Under the pieces are notes generated by a model. It saw only the letters and a program-made list of their open reading frames with translations. It searched no databases and had not been told where the DNA came from. A program made the translations under genes and the position numbers. From Aricia agestis (taxonomy: Eukaryota; Arthropoda; Insecta; Lepidoptera; Lycaenidae), in the NCBI RefSeq assembly GCF_905147365.1, contig NC_056422.1, positions 2,792,501 to 2,856,500 of the forward strand: a DNA stretch of 64,000 nt. Direction: 5' to 3'. This document shows, piece by piece, positions 1 through 21,700 of this stretch (positions are counted from its first letter, which is position 1; each line of letters starts with the position of its first letter).

Positions 1-386
1 ATTTGAATCAATTTTTAAAATCATAAAGTTTTTTACATATTATATCACATATAAATGATCATGGAATAAAAAAATTGCTATAACCATAATATATAGGTAC
101 AATAAACAGTTCGACAAGGCTTTAATTGAATTTGTCAATGTCAGTCAATGTGCGCTGCTGGTAAAGGAGAACTGTCAAAAATGACGTTTTTGTATGATAG
201 AAGCATAGACTTAATATATACTGTCGTATATATTATGTCTATGGATAGAAGCATTAGTTCCTTTTCTCGCCACGTTCAAAAACAGCCTTGTCGAACTCTA
301 TTTAATTTACTGATGAAGCGTCGCGGTAATTTATACTTTAATATAAAATACATATTATTCTGCAGCCCCGCAGGACTAAATAAGTA

Positions 387-597
387 TAGTGCATCAAGAA
401 AGTCATGACAGGCGGGAAAATTTTCTAAACGTAATCACGCTTAAAAGGTGTATTTTTTTATTTGTATTTTCACAGAGAACGCTTATTAATACTGCTAATA
501 TTGTCATTTTGCACATTTTTATGTCGAATTTAAAGTTCTCTTATTTTATATTTCATTAAAAAAAATTCCCGCCTGTCATGACTTTCTTGACAGACTA
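387..597. mobile_element. Short mariner-like fold-back MITE
   Basis: The ends form an inverted repeat: GTCAAGAAAGTCATGACAGG at the right end (read in reverse) pairs with ATCAAGAAAGTCATGACAGG at the left. TA dinucleotides flank both ends. There is no coding capacity inside. The terminal sequence resembles the element at 61174-61307, so the two belong to one family, probably mobilised by a Tc1/mariner transposase. The superfamily call rests on the TA flanks only. Confidence 0.6.
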
Positions 598-1895
598 TAT
601 ATCACAATACTTTATTTATTTAAAATTGTCTTTGAACTTGTATTTACATCAGTGGCGGATTATCATGCGAATGCCTTAAGGAGTAAGGCCCAAGGCAAAG
701 CTTTCAGTCATGATTGCCTAGGCCCTATTCCCTAGGGCGTCACAATTCACAACATAGTTTATATTCAAAGGCGCCACGACTCACAAAACAATCTTTAAAA
801 ATGAAATCAATAAATCCAATTAAATTTATTGATAATATCAATAAAATCAAATAATATAGGTACATTATGTAGACGATACGTGACGATCTAACGACACGCA
901 AAATTTTATAAATAAACTTTAGCTGCAATGTATTTTTCTTTAACGCCAGCCTTATCTTTCAATACTCAATACAATAATAAACAAGCGACATATTATTGTA
1001 GTAGAGTAAGTATATAGCTACGCTATTTAAAGTCTCTTTTTCACGAGAGTTTTTGAGGTAACAAGAAGTCAAAAGAACTGTAAATACCAGACTTAATATG
1101 GTTGTAAATAAAATTTACAACGTTCGAGAAAGAATTGCATATAAATTAAAAACTAAAAAGCTAGTACAGTAGCCGAATAGCTAGTCTGTCCCTGTTTGGA
1201 TGTCGCGGTCGGTGCCGTAAAGTAGTAATTTGCGTAAAAATATTATATTAGTGAATTTTTAACCGGTGAAGGCGTAGGACGTGTCGTTCGTTCGGACTCA
1301 AGTTCGGACTTTTACCGCTAACAAATTTATGCCGAACTAATACGTAAGTATTTAAATATTTATTACCATTACTGTTATCATGTATGAATAATCTAGATTC
1401 TAGGTAAGTACTTATGCAGTTTTTTTTATTTGTTATTTTTTTAAATAATTGTATGTACAGTTTATTAAGTAAGTACCATGTTTTTATCTGAAATTAACAT
1501 TTATTTATTTATTTATTCAATGATTTTTTACAGTCGTTTATAAGAGCTGGACCCCAAATTTTATGTGGTGGTGGTTAGGCTAGGCTAGGACAATAACCCC
1601 TTCTTAAAGTTGCATTCACATCAACCAAATAATGAACCAAAGAACAACCGGTCTAATTTGTATAATTTAAAATTTTCCTGTCTCGGCCTGGTTGTTGCTA
1701 AACTCCTCCGAAATTACTGGATTATTTTATAGGTCTGAGAACCGTCAAACAACTAATTTTCATTTGATTTTCATACCTAAAGTAGGTAGCTATATTTTTA
1801 GAGCCTATGCTGTCCCACTGCTGGGCAGGGCTTATATGGCGAAAAAACATTTGCGGTCAACTTACAGCTGCTACTTTAATACATATACATAATAC

Positions 1896-2090
1896 ATACA
1901 ATATACGGAGGCCAAATCCCCTACCCTATTCCCTTCCCTTCCTTACCCTCCTCTATTACCCTATTTCCTCTTAAAAGGCCGGCAACGCACCTGCAGCTCT
2001 TCTGATGCTGCGAGTGTCCATGGGCGACTGAAGTTGCTTTCCATCAGATGACCCGTTTGCTCGTTTGCCCCCTTATTTCATAAAAAAAAT
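1896..2090 (+). mobile_element. 5'-truncated poly(A)-ended retroposon, copy 1
   Basis: The segment reads from a pyrimidine-rich CCCTACCCTATTCCC tract through GGCCGGCAACGCACC to TTTGCCCCCTTATTTCAT followed by a run of A. Longer copies of the same sequence sit at 17987-18315 (minus) and 58440-58770 (plus). A shared 3' end with variable 5' ends is the signature of target-primed reverse transcription, so this is a short retroposon (SINE or LINE tail), family not named. Confidence 0.6.
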
Positions 2091-2391
2091 ACATAATATA
2101 TGCAGAAACCACCGCGAGTCGCGACAGAATAAATTCTTATGAACATAATATTATAATACTTTGATGACAAATTCAAGCTCAACGCAACTTATTTTACATC
2201 AGTTAAAACATACACTTAATTAATTCGTTTATTCATCATAATATAATAGTTAACGACTTTGCTAATTAGCCACGTCATACAGTATTTTTCTATAAGATTC
2301 TAGGTAAGTAGGTAAGTAAGTACGTTATTCTTTTAAATATTGTTATGTAGATAATAATTATTTTAACTTTCAATCTTAGATACAAACCCTT

Positions 2392-2455
2392 TTTGACCGA
2401 CTTCCAAAAAGGAGGAGGTAATACGTTCGGCTGTATGTATTTTTTTTTATCTATG
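2392..2455 (+). repeat. Short dispersed repeat starting CCGACTTCC
   Basis: The segment containing CCGACTTCCAAAAAGGAGGA, TACGTTCGGCTGTATG and a T run recurs in reverse complement as an insertion inside the SINE at 22091-22457 (about 22228-22288). The first bases also recur at about 3530. It is a dispersed element with no coding capacity. Confidence 0.55.
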
Positions 2456-3379
2456 TTCAACGATTACTCAGCCGTTTGTGGTCCGATTTACAAAATTCTT
2501 TTTGTGTTGTATAGGGTTTGACTCGAATTTGGTAACGTGTTCATAAAAGTGGTGACCTGAACTCCTCAAAATTTATATGGAAACGTATAGTGATTTCAAT
2601 TTTTTCTGAAGTGTTTTAGGCATATACTACCAAAAAGTAAGATTTTGCATCAGGGTGTACCTTGGTTCCGAAGGTACCCAACAGAACTTTTGAATCCTTA
2701 TAGATACAAGTTCGAGGATTTTGGCTTTATTTAAACTACTCTTAGCAAAAGCCAATGGATTCTACATTATTTCTGCTGAACATAGGCTAAATTTCAAAAT
2801 TGGAAAAAATTGGGTTTCGTAAGATATTTGGGTTTTTCGGACGCCAGGTGTAAAATCAACCAGAAAAGTTACTTATTTTGCGTACGCTGCCGAAACTATA
2901 AAAGATAGAACTATAAATGTTATAAGTAATTGTAGATCTTATAAATATCTACAAAAAAGTCCGCGACACACTATATACTTATCTATGTCAAGTGAGGCAC
3001 AATAACCATTTTTTTATTTAAAAATCTTGATTTTTTTTAGACTACATTTAAACGCGTTTATTTTACTTATGCTATTAATCCTTATGAAAATAAATTACTT
3101 CATCACTAAGTACAGCTTATGTAGATAACATTTGGTCTTTAAATGATTAAAATTGGACGTTTAATTTTAAATTATGGCAAAATTAAAGTATAACGATAGT
3201 GGGCGTCACAAAGCGGGGGTGCGTGTGCGGGAGGAAGACAATCTGTGCAGTGTGCACTATATGCATCCCTTCGGATAATGACTGCGTCCGCGTCGTCGAT
3301 GTCAGTGTTGGAGTCTGTGAATTGACCTGGGAATAATTTTGCTGACCGAGTCTTTCCTGGATAGGCTTTTTGCAGCCGT

Positions 3380-3420
3380 AACCGACATCCACGCGGGCGG
3401 AGCCGCGGGCGACCGCTAGT
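3380..3420 (+). mobile_element. Helitron-like 3' terminus fragment
   Basis: The short segment ACGCGGGCGGAGCCGCGGGC runs into GACCGCTAGT. It is a small GC-rich hairpin followed by CTAG, the usual 3' end of Helitrons. The same arrangement closes the longer elements ending at 11812, 51336 and 52567. Only this end piece is recognisable here. Confidence 0.5.
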
Positions 3421-4349
3421 AATAATATTATGTACAACTCTAGACAACAAGCTATAAGTAATATAGCCTTGTGGTCTCATAGGTAACTAAAAAGGGTGAA
3501 ATTATTATTTTTAACAAAAAATTAAAACCGACTTCCAAGGTAAAAACAAAAGTAATATTCTTAAACATAATCTAAAAAGAATCAAATAATTCTTATTCCT
3601 TATTATAGTGCCGTCTTCAGACTTCGCCTAAACCTCAACTATTTCTGTACTCAATCTTCATGCTTTTGAAGTCGGTACCAGCCCGGAAAAGTTCTGAGGT
3701 CCTTGACATAGTACTTACTCTAAGGTAAGCTGCTAATTTTTACCCTTTGTGTGCGGAATCCTGAAAACTGAAAAAGACTATGCATGGCAACGCCGCACCG
3801 CTGTGCCGGTTGGTGTGGGCGGTGTTAGGTTTATTTTCGTTACGGAATTTTCGGCATTACATAGGTTCAATGGTTGTGGCTGCCATTGTTATCGATCCTA
3901 GGAACTTAGGTCACGGACATACATAGTAGTCGGGGCACGTAGACTTATTTATAGTTACTACTTAGGTAAGTATACATACGTTACAACTTACACGTAATGT
4001 CGAAATATCGAAAAGCAAAAGTCAAGTAGAGGTAATAGGTATGTAGACGTGGTTTGTCACCCACTTGAATTTTGTTAGAAATCAAGTTGTGAATAAAAAA
4101 ATATAATCAAGGAATTAGGTAGGTTCCTAAGTTTATCTTATAAAAAATCCCCAAAATCTAGATATTATAATTACAAGTAGCTACATAATACTGGATATAG
4201 TTATTGGATATATATAATATGCACCAATCTAATAATCAAGTGGGTAAAAGATGAATAGTAAGGAACATTGAACCCGCTATCATTCTCAGTTATAAGATCA
4301 GCCGCAGAGTGAAAGTTTTGAGGTTAACGAACTTATTTATGTTTTGTCT

Positions 4350-5185
4350 GATGCCGGCTCTCGACATAGGCGAACGCGTTGGCCAACGCGTCTGCAGACG
4401 CGTTGGCCCAATGTGTAGAACGGGCGTTCGCGCGTTGGCCGTAGGTATTTAGACGTTGGCCAACGCGCGAACGCCCGTTCTACACATTGGGCCAACGCGT
4501 CTGCAGACGCGTTGGCCAACGCGTTCGCCTATTGCCGGCTCTTGATATAGGCGAACGCGTTGGCCAACGCGTCTGCAGACGCGTTGGCCCAATGTGTAGA
4601 ACGGGCGTTCGCGCGTTGGCCGTAGGTATTTAGACGTTGGCCGACGCATCTGCGAGCTTGCCGCGCGGGTCGGAAATGTCGGCAAAAGATCAAAGGACAT
4701 TTGTCGCAAGCTTCGCGCTCCATCCACACATAGGCCGCGCGATCAGTTTGCCCGGAGTTATAATTATGATAATTATTATAATATGTAATAATTTTTGTAT
4801 GTAATAATTTAATAAATAATAAGTAGGTAATAAAATAATTACTTATATTATTTTAATATTATAAAATATTATGTAAAAGTGAGTTTATTTCTTTGTTTGT
4901 TACGTTTTCTCGCCTTTTATTTATTTATTTCCAGAATACTCTTTAAAAACATTTTCTTGTCCACATTTACAAAGTAATTATAAGCTGTGAATAAATAAAC
5001 AGCTGCAGCTGTTAGCGACTAAACATCCATTTTGAATCCGTCCGCACATTGGCGCGATCCAAAGCATACTGAACGACCTTCCTATGTGTGGATTACTCAC
5101 AAACGCCGTTGCAAGCGCACTGCCAACGCGTCTGCAGACGCGTTGGCCAACGCGTTCGCCTATATCAAGAGCCGGCATTAGTCGA
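4350..5185. repeat. Complex GC-rich fold-back cluster (nested MITE)
   Basis: The palindromic module GGCGAACGCGTTGGCCAACG-CGTCTGCAGACGCG-TTGGCC occurs several times in both orientations at 4367-4640 and again at 5115-5165. The outer ends match as an inverted repeat (GCCGGCTCTCGACATAGGCG at the left, its near complement at 5160-5180). An inner pair TCCACACATAGG/CCTATGTGTGGA lies at about 4721-4733 and 5079-5090. Many open frames here are artefacts of the palindromes. A relative with the same GCGAACGCGTTGG core is at 13088-13262. Confidence 0.7.
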
Positions 5186-5794
5186 GAGCCGCCATGAGAA
5201 AATTGCATAAGTGGAACGAATCATGTATAATATACAATTAAAACTTTTTATCTTTTATTGCCAAAAGCTTCTTGCACCACAAAAATGGTAAAGACTTTTT
5301 TGGTACTATACCAAAAATGGAAAAGATAAATCCTTATTAATGTACAACAGTTTGCACCAAGAAAGTTATAGCATACCTATAACATATTTTAGTATGTTGT
5401 AAAAGCCAAGCTTAAGAGCTTGTGGCTTATCCATTCATTTCTTTTTATTTTTGGAACGAAGTCCCTTATCGCGCGTTTGGCGTAAAAGAGGCTAGACAGA
5501 ACGATATTTGACCTCGACACTTTTTATTAGTACCTGCATGGTAGGGGTAGAGGGCGTTGATAGTATTCCTGTGCGTCAACTAGATGGCGTTTTTTAAATA
5601 TTTTTTGAGTGTATATGTATACAGGTTTTTTGAACATAAGAAATGACTTCGTTCCATTCGGGTGTCCCTTGACACCTCTCAAATATTTCACGTTGGGCCA
5701 TGAATCGTGATGAATGAGTAGAAGCAATTGCAAAGTACGTATACAAAGGCAGATTGTTCTATGATCTACGATGGAATCGTTATAGAAACAACGT

Positions 5795-5838
5795 TCTACA
5801 AACATCTTCATGACTTATGTCATGAAGATGTTTGTAGA
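5795..5838. repeat. Perfect 44-base palindrome
   Basis: The arms TCTACAAACATCTTCATGAC and its complement are separated by a few bases. The segment could form a hairpin. I see no flanking target duplication and no gene that would explain it. Confidence 0.6.
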
Positions 5839-6522
5839 AAAGAGCTAAGATTTGCAATTTTCAAAAGTATCAAAAATTGCACCCCTGCGAAGATAAGGCG
5901 GTAGCTAGGTACAAATTAACTGTAATGATTCATCCAGACTCGTTATGACGTAAACGTTACGAGTCCAACGTAACTGTAGGAAGTATTTCATTGTCGGTCA
6001 CGCACTTGTGGTTTTACGTAAACCACTCATTGAGGACCTTTCTTTTGCTCTTATTGCTCTTTTTTTATCTTTTTAGGAAGAGTTACCTAATATCTTAGAT
6101 ATTGTTATAGTATAGTAATAGTATTATTAGTAGTAGTAGAATTAAATACTAAATTTTTAATTTATTTTGTTTTTTGTATTTGTTGTTATAGCAGGATAAA
6201 ATTCATAATCTGTGAAAATTTAAACTCCCTAGCTCACCGTTCTTGAGATACAGCCTGGAGACAGACAGACGGTCAGACAGACATTGAAGTCTTAGTAACA
6301 GGGTCCCGTTTTTACCCTTTGAGTACGGAACCCTCAATATGAGTTTTTGAGATGTAAAAATTAATGATGGGCCCATAATGTGGTCTGTAGAAATAAAAGT
6401 TGTCAAAAATTACAGTTCGTAATATTCGTAATTATTTTGGTTTCAATCCTTTACTTCTACAACCTTATTATTTCATTTGGGATAGTGTCTTTAATATTTC
6501 TTTGTTTTTGCAGATAATCAAA

Positions 6523-15939
<9,417 letters not shown>

Positions 15940-16089
15940 CTTTAAAGTATTGTTAAGATGCTTATTGCATTTGCATTAAGAGAAAAGTATTGTTTAATGT
16001 ACGGCTGATGTATGAAATATATTTTTATAGGTTTTTATTTTGTTGTTTTATTGTTAAGTACGAGTAAGTGATGATTACGTTGATACATG

Positions 16090-16205
16090 CCCCAATTTTA
16101 CCAACGTCTTTTAGTGTTAACAGCTTGTCAAAATGTCATGCCTTCTCTTTCATTCATAAGAAAACCGAAAGAGATAACGAGATTTAACAGTCGTTGATGA
16201 AAATA
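16090..16205. mobile_element. MITE family 'CCAATTTCACCAACG', copy B
   Basis: CCCCAATTTTACCAACGTC at the left and AGTCGTTGATGAAAAT at the right are diverged versions of the ends at 11423-11562 and 36566-36706. This copy is the most decayed of the three. Confidence 0.65.
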
Positions 16206-16323
16206 CTAGCAGCATGATTAACGTTTCATCTAGAATGACGCACCAGCTACTGGCTGCACCAATATTAGTAGATACGTATCCCTAAGTAGTCTGTGATTAG
16301 TAGTTTTAACCTCAACTTATTAT

Positions 16324-16915
16324 GCGGCCGCCAGATATGTGATCAAATACGCAAATTCGCCAAGTGTGGCACTGACATTTGCCTATTTGTGCAAAGTTAT
16401 TGCTGGCATTTTCCTATTTGTGCAAAGTTTTCTCAAACTTTGAAGCCCATGTCTGGCGCCGGCTTTATGATAAATCAGTCTAATGCATGGGATATGTTCA
16501 CAGACTACTTAGGGATACTACGTATGATATGTTTATGATTTAAGGGGCCTATTTAAGGCAGGCCGCCTTGCCGGCTTATGCAGGAGCATAAGCCGGCGGA
16601 CGGCAAGGCGGCCTGCCGTGTGAATGGTGTCGCAAGCGCAACTCGCAGTCTGCATGGCCGGTCGGCAATGACATCATTCACTATCCTGCATAAGCCGGCG
16701 GACTGCAAGGCGGCCTGCCATGAATGGGCCCCTTTAAACCCTCATTGGGACAAGACATAATATTCTTTCTAAATACTAATGCGGGCGCCAGACATGTGCT
16801 CAAATTCGCCAAGTGTGGCACTGACATTTGCCTATTTGTGCAAAGTTATTGCTGGCATTTTCCTATTTATGCAAAGTTTGCTCAAACTTTGAAGCCCATG
16901 TCTGGCGCCGGCTTT
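16324..16915. repeat. Two direct copies of a 140-base fold-back around a third element
   Basis: Copies at 16324-16466 and 16781-16915 share TTCGCCAAGTGTGGCACTG, GCAAAGTTATTGCTGGCATT and CCCATGTCTGGCGCCGGC. Each copy has inverted ends of the type GGCGCCAGACATG/CATGTCTGGCGCC. Between them, 16553-16730 is a different fold-back with GGGGCC ends and an inner GGCAGGCCGCCTTGCCGGCT arm pairing with AGCCGGCGGACTGCAAGGCG. Confidence 0.75.
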
Positions 16916-17986
16916 ACAAACTGCGACTTTTTTCAAATGACTTATTTTTTTATAATAAATCCTTTAAAATTATATACTGTCAGATGTTACTTGCTTTTGG
17001 AGAACCGTCAGATTTGACATGGATTTGACATCTGTGATCTGTCAAACACTTGCCAGACTGCCAGTTCACAGTTGTCACTTGTCTACAAAGAGAATATAAT
17101 CACTACGTGCTTGTCTATTCAAAAGTCAACAAAGTAGGTACAAACTACAAACTCACTTTGTAAATTCGCTTTAATAATTTACGAATACATAATAAACGAG
17201 TTTTTATTACAAGATTCAAAAGGAAGAGGTATTCACTATTTTATGTTTTTCATAACAACACATATAATACTGTAATAACTAATAGGGTTAGTAACATATT
17301 AAGCATAAACTAGTATATATATTATTGGAAAATAATAAGTAAAGAAAGTAGCGGTATGAGATAAGACTAAAATTAGAAAGGCAATAAATTGCTTTACTTT
17401 CATCAAATAACGTAATGGTATATTTAGCAACTCAGCAATACTGAGTAGAAAAACAGAAGTTCTGTATGTTTATTTTAGTTTTATGACATTTTATCATTGG
17501 GACTTAGAAAAAATTCTAGTGAAGTAAGTTAAGGTTTGATTCATTTGTTAGTGGATATTCAATATTAATTATACTTACATCATAAGAACTTAGTTTAATG
17601 ATTATTACCTATAGTCATCATTATTACTGTAGCTATTTAGTAATTAGTATAAAAGTTACCATAACTAAGTATCTTATTCTTGTGTTCTCAGGAAATTTCA
17701 AATCTAAATAATTAAAAATACTTTAAGTAAGTATATTCATAAAAGTATGGCCACTGAAAAGGTTATAAAACCTAAAAGAGAAAAGTCCAAGGTATAAATT
17801 AATTGTTTTAAGCATGCTCTCTAAATATAGCATCTTAGCTTTTGATAATAATTTTGTATAGGTACATTTAAAAATGGTTGCGGGCTTAAAATATTTTTTG
17901 TGCACAAAAAAAAACAATTCTTTTATTAATATTATATTAATAAAAGAATTGTTTTATATATATGAATAATTCTTAAATTATTTTTT

Positions 17987-18315
17987 TTTTTATGATATAA
18001 GGGGGCAAACGAGCAAACGGGTCACCTGATGGAAAGCAACTTCCATCGCCCATAGACACTCACAGCATCAGAAGAGCTGCAGGTGCATTGCCGGCCTTTT
18101 AATAGAGAATAGGGAAATATGAGAGGGTAGGGAAGGGAAGGGAAGGGAATAGGGGAGGATATGGAAGGGAATAGGGTAGGGGATTGGGCCTCCGGTAAAC
18201 TCACTCACTCGGCGAAACACAGCGCAAGCGCTGTTTCACGCCGGTTTTCTGTGAGGACGTGGTATTTCTCCGGTCGAGCCGGCCCATTCGTGCCGAAGCA
18301 TGGCTCTCCCACGTA
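17987..18315 (-). mobile_element. Poly(A)-ended retroposon, copy 2 (longest form)
   Basis: On the minus strand it reads GAGAGCCATGCTTCGGCACG, CCGGCTCGACCGGAGAAATA, AACCGGCGTGAAACAGCG, a CCCTTCCC-rich tract, GGCCGGCAATGCACC, and ends in an A run (the T run at 17981-17991). The plus-oriented copy at 58440-58770 is collinear. A fragment of the head occurs at 43744-43840. Confidence 0.7.
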
Positions 18316-18742
18316 CAAATTATAAAACATGAAATAACAATTTCTACTGAAATAACAATAACAGCTGTAGTCAGAAACATTTAATACTTGTGGAGTTACT
18401 TAGTAAATAATATTCTTCTAAATTATGATATAAACTTAAAGTTTTTTTTTCTCAGTGTTGCTATTTCTACAGCAACACTACAAGGGCAAATGGAATTAAA
18501 TCAAATGGCACGTAATTTTGGAGAACTAAAATTGCATGTATTCTTTTGTACAAAACTAATATTAACACTTCTATTTATTCTTCAAGCCCCATAAGAGCAC
18601 CGGTGATCGCGACAACAATAGAATACAAAAGCATTTCCTGGAATCTGCGATCGAAGTATTAAATAAAAAATTGTATCTTAATTTACAAAAACTTATATTA
18701 CAGCACCGAGAAAATAAATCAAGCAGGATTTGTAAAGGCGTA

Positions 18743-21700
18743 ATGATGAATATCTTGAGAAATTTATATTTAATTATACGAGTTTTTGTTGAAAAACTTA
18801 TTGACTATGCATTTTCCTTGTATTGGGATGGCGAAAATAAACGCTTACCGGACCTGTCGAAGAGGCATGAGGTATTGAAAGAGAGTGCGGTGTCTCTGGC
18901 AGCTATGATACGAAACAAGCAGCTTAAATCCGAGGATTTAGTGCGGACATGCATTGAGAGGATAAAAGAGGTTTGTAATTAAAATCATCTGAAAAAAAAT
19001 GCAATAATTATGTGTAATAATAATAGCTCCCACACCGGTTTCGGTGACGGTGGCCGGTTTCATTGAAACCAGGCCAGCTACGCAGGAGTAATTTATAGTG
19101 TCCAAGTGTGTGCGCAGTACACAAGAGCACTCTATTCCTTTACTCTCATAACCCAGTGGGACGGACGACCGACACGACTGGCGAGAGATCAGGCGCAGGA
19201 CCGACTTTTTACATGCCCATCCGACGCATGGATCATCTTACTTGTCAGACAATCAGGTGATCAGCCTGCATTGTCCAAACCAAACTTGGAAATAACATGT
19301 TTCCAACGCTAAGTTCCGACGCAAAGTCAAGAGCCGCGCTCTATACCACTAGACCACGGAGGCGTTCAATTATGTGTACTTATGTGTCATAAAGAATTTT
19401 AATTGGAATCAATGATATCAGCTAATGATGTGAAAGAGAATAGTACTTAAATTCTTATTATCAAAAGCTGTAAATTATTATTTGTCAATAGTTGTATTAT
19501 TAATTTGAGATAACTCTAAAATTTGATTCAAGTGTAACTTGGTTCAATAATATTATATTAAGTACATAGTATGGACTATGGAATACATTACACATTGTTT
19601 CAATGGTAATTCAGATAATCTTTGACCTATAGTTTATATTGTAAACTGGCTGCTGGCTGTCGCTGACTGGCTTGCAACTTCTTTACGCCTAAATTAGCTT
19701 ATTATTATACCTTAATAACCAACATACAAGATAAAAAAGCAATAGGTTGCACATCTGACAGCACAAAACTTAAACTTACATTTTCGCCGCGCGGCAGATA
19801 GAGAAGGATAGAGGTGATAATACTTCCTCTCCTATGCCGCGCCGGTGGTTCTTATCTTTATCTTTTTTATATCAATGCACAACGCCGCTAAATAAGTTCT
19901 ACATAAATTATAATAATTTTAAAACATTAATTTATTACAGGTGAACCCGATAATAAACTCAGTAACTGACGAAAGATATGAGCTCGCTATCAAAGAAGCC
20001 AAAGAGATAGATGAGAGCATTGAGAAAGGTCTTTCTGACGAATATTTTAAAGAAAAACCATTCTTAGGTAAGCATTTACTCGTTTAGTTCTTTGTTTTTT
20101 TTTTTCTTCACTATTTATCTCTCACGAATACCTTTATTGCTATCGTGTTTTTATATCAAACCCATGTAAACATTATACAATAGTTACCAATACACGGAAT
20201 ATTGGTAGCTAATTCTATATTACAAATTAAAACTAATAAGAAAAACTCAAAATTTGGAACGGACAGACCAACACCACGAGCGGCAAGTCCTCTTTCAAAT
20301 TAATTAATGTGTATATAGTAAATAAATATCAGTTTTGAAGGGGTCACTTAAAATTCAATAGCATCGACGCGTCACGTTAACCTAACCAATCCTTATCAAT
20401 CAATAAATTAACCAATCATGTCATCTGGTGAAAATGTTATGGTAACAATGCAGGCGTACCATTCACAACAAAGGAGAGTATAGCGGTGTCCGGGATGCAC
20501 AACACGCTCGCGACGTTAGCACGCAAGGACACGCGCGCGCCCGCTGACGCTGCGTGCGTGCGGTATCTGCGTGCGGCGGGCGCCATACCGCTCGCTGTTA
20601 CTAACGTGCCGGAGATTAATAAATGGTGAGTGGAAATAAGTAAACATGAGGTTGGTAGAGCGGATGTTATACCATTCACAACAAAGGAGAGTATATTAGT
20701 ATCCGGGCTACACTACACGCTCGCGACACTGGTACGCAAACACACGCGCGCGCCCGCTGACGCTATACTATTCGTTCTAAATATTATGTTCATAAGTTAA
20801 TCAGCAAAATCAATCAATTGCAGGCAAGAGACTAACAATCTGATCTTTGGGCGGACGAATAACCCGTACAACGTGGGTCGCGGCGCGGGCGGCTCCAGCG
20901 GCGGGGAGGCGGCGCTCATGGCCAGCCTCGCCACGCCCATCTCGCTCTGTGAGTCACTACACCCCGCTTCGTCACATTACACACTACTACCTACACACTA
21001 CTACACTAAACCCCGCTACATTACACAGTTATAGTAGTGTGTAGCAAAAAAAGTTGTTATTTATTTATTTTGTTATGTTTGTTAACAGGTTCTGACATCG
21101 GCGGATCGACGCGCATGCCCGCGTTTTACTGCGGCCTGTTCGGGTACAATCCCACAGCAGGACACACCAGCTTGGAAGGTAAAGACGTACTTTTTTATTA
21201 TCTAGTCCCCTTACTAGTAAAATCATTTACACAATGTGTAAGTTATAAGTATACTTGAAGGTCTGTTTATCTTCACATGACAGACAATGTTAATTAAATA
21301 TGCTGCCCAGTTAGGTGGTAGATATTTGTTTATCTGATAGTGATAAAGCATGCCCTTTTCCAGGCCTTTAAAGTATTTCCACATTCATCGAAATCTAGGT
21401 TTTAGTATTAAGAGGTATCAAGTAACTGACAGACAGACATAAAGGTGGACGGACAAACTCTCTCATATTTTATAATATTATTTAATATAGATGAAAATAA
21501 AGCTATTCTATCGTTCAGGTAACGCACTACGCACTGGCAAGGAACCGACCATGGCGTCCATAGGTTTCGTCGCCCGACACACAGAAGACCTCGCGCCTCT
21601 TACCAACATTGTGGCTGCAGAGAAGGCAGCGCTGTTGCAGCTGGATAGGCCTGTTAATATTAAGGTAACTATGTCATATTATATCAGTTATATTGTATAT

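Larger units (their letters stand above)
1..6513. other. Repeat-rich DNA upstream of FAAH2 copy 1; no coding gene seen
   Basis: I find no convincing coding exon here. The open frames are short, lack family resemblance and overlap repeats. The non-coding start of the FAAH2 copy 1 transcript must lie in or beyond this stretch, because its first coding exon begins at a splice acceptor (CAG at 6511-6513) only nine bases before the ATG. One weak candidate for a 5' untranslated exon is the more GC-balanced segment near 1180-1342, which ends at a consensus donor (GTAAGT at 1343). That is inference only. Repeats inside are listed separately. Confidence 0.5.
15940..18703. other. MITE-rich spacer between the FAAH2 copies
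   Basis: No coding gene is visible. I see no canonical AATAAA close after the copy 1 stop codon. The spacer holds a MITE (16090-16205), a repeated fold-back pair around another fold-back (16324-16915), an AT palindrome at about 17911-17955 and a reverse-oriented retroposon (17987-18315). The promoter and first non-coding exon of FAAH2 copy 2 should lie here, but nothing in the bases identifies them. Confidence 0.5.

Noticed and set aside
4337..5208. Several minus-strand frames of 60-92 codons with CRRVG-type repeats
   Set aside because: They follow the palindromic MITE arms and mirror each other.
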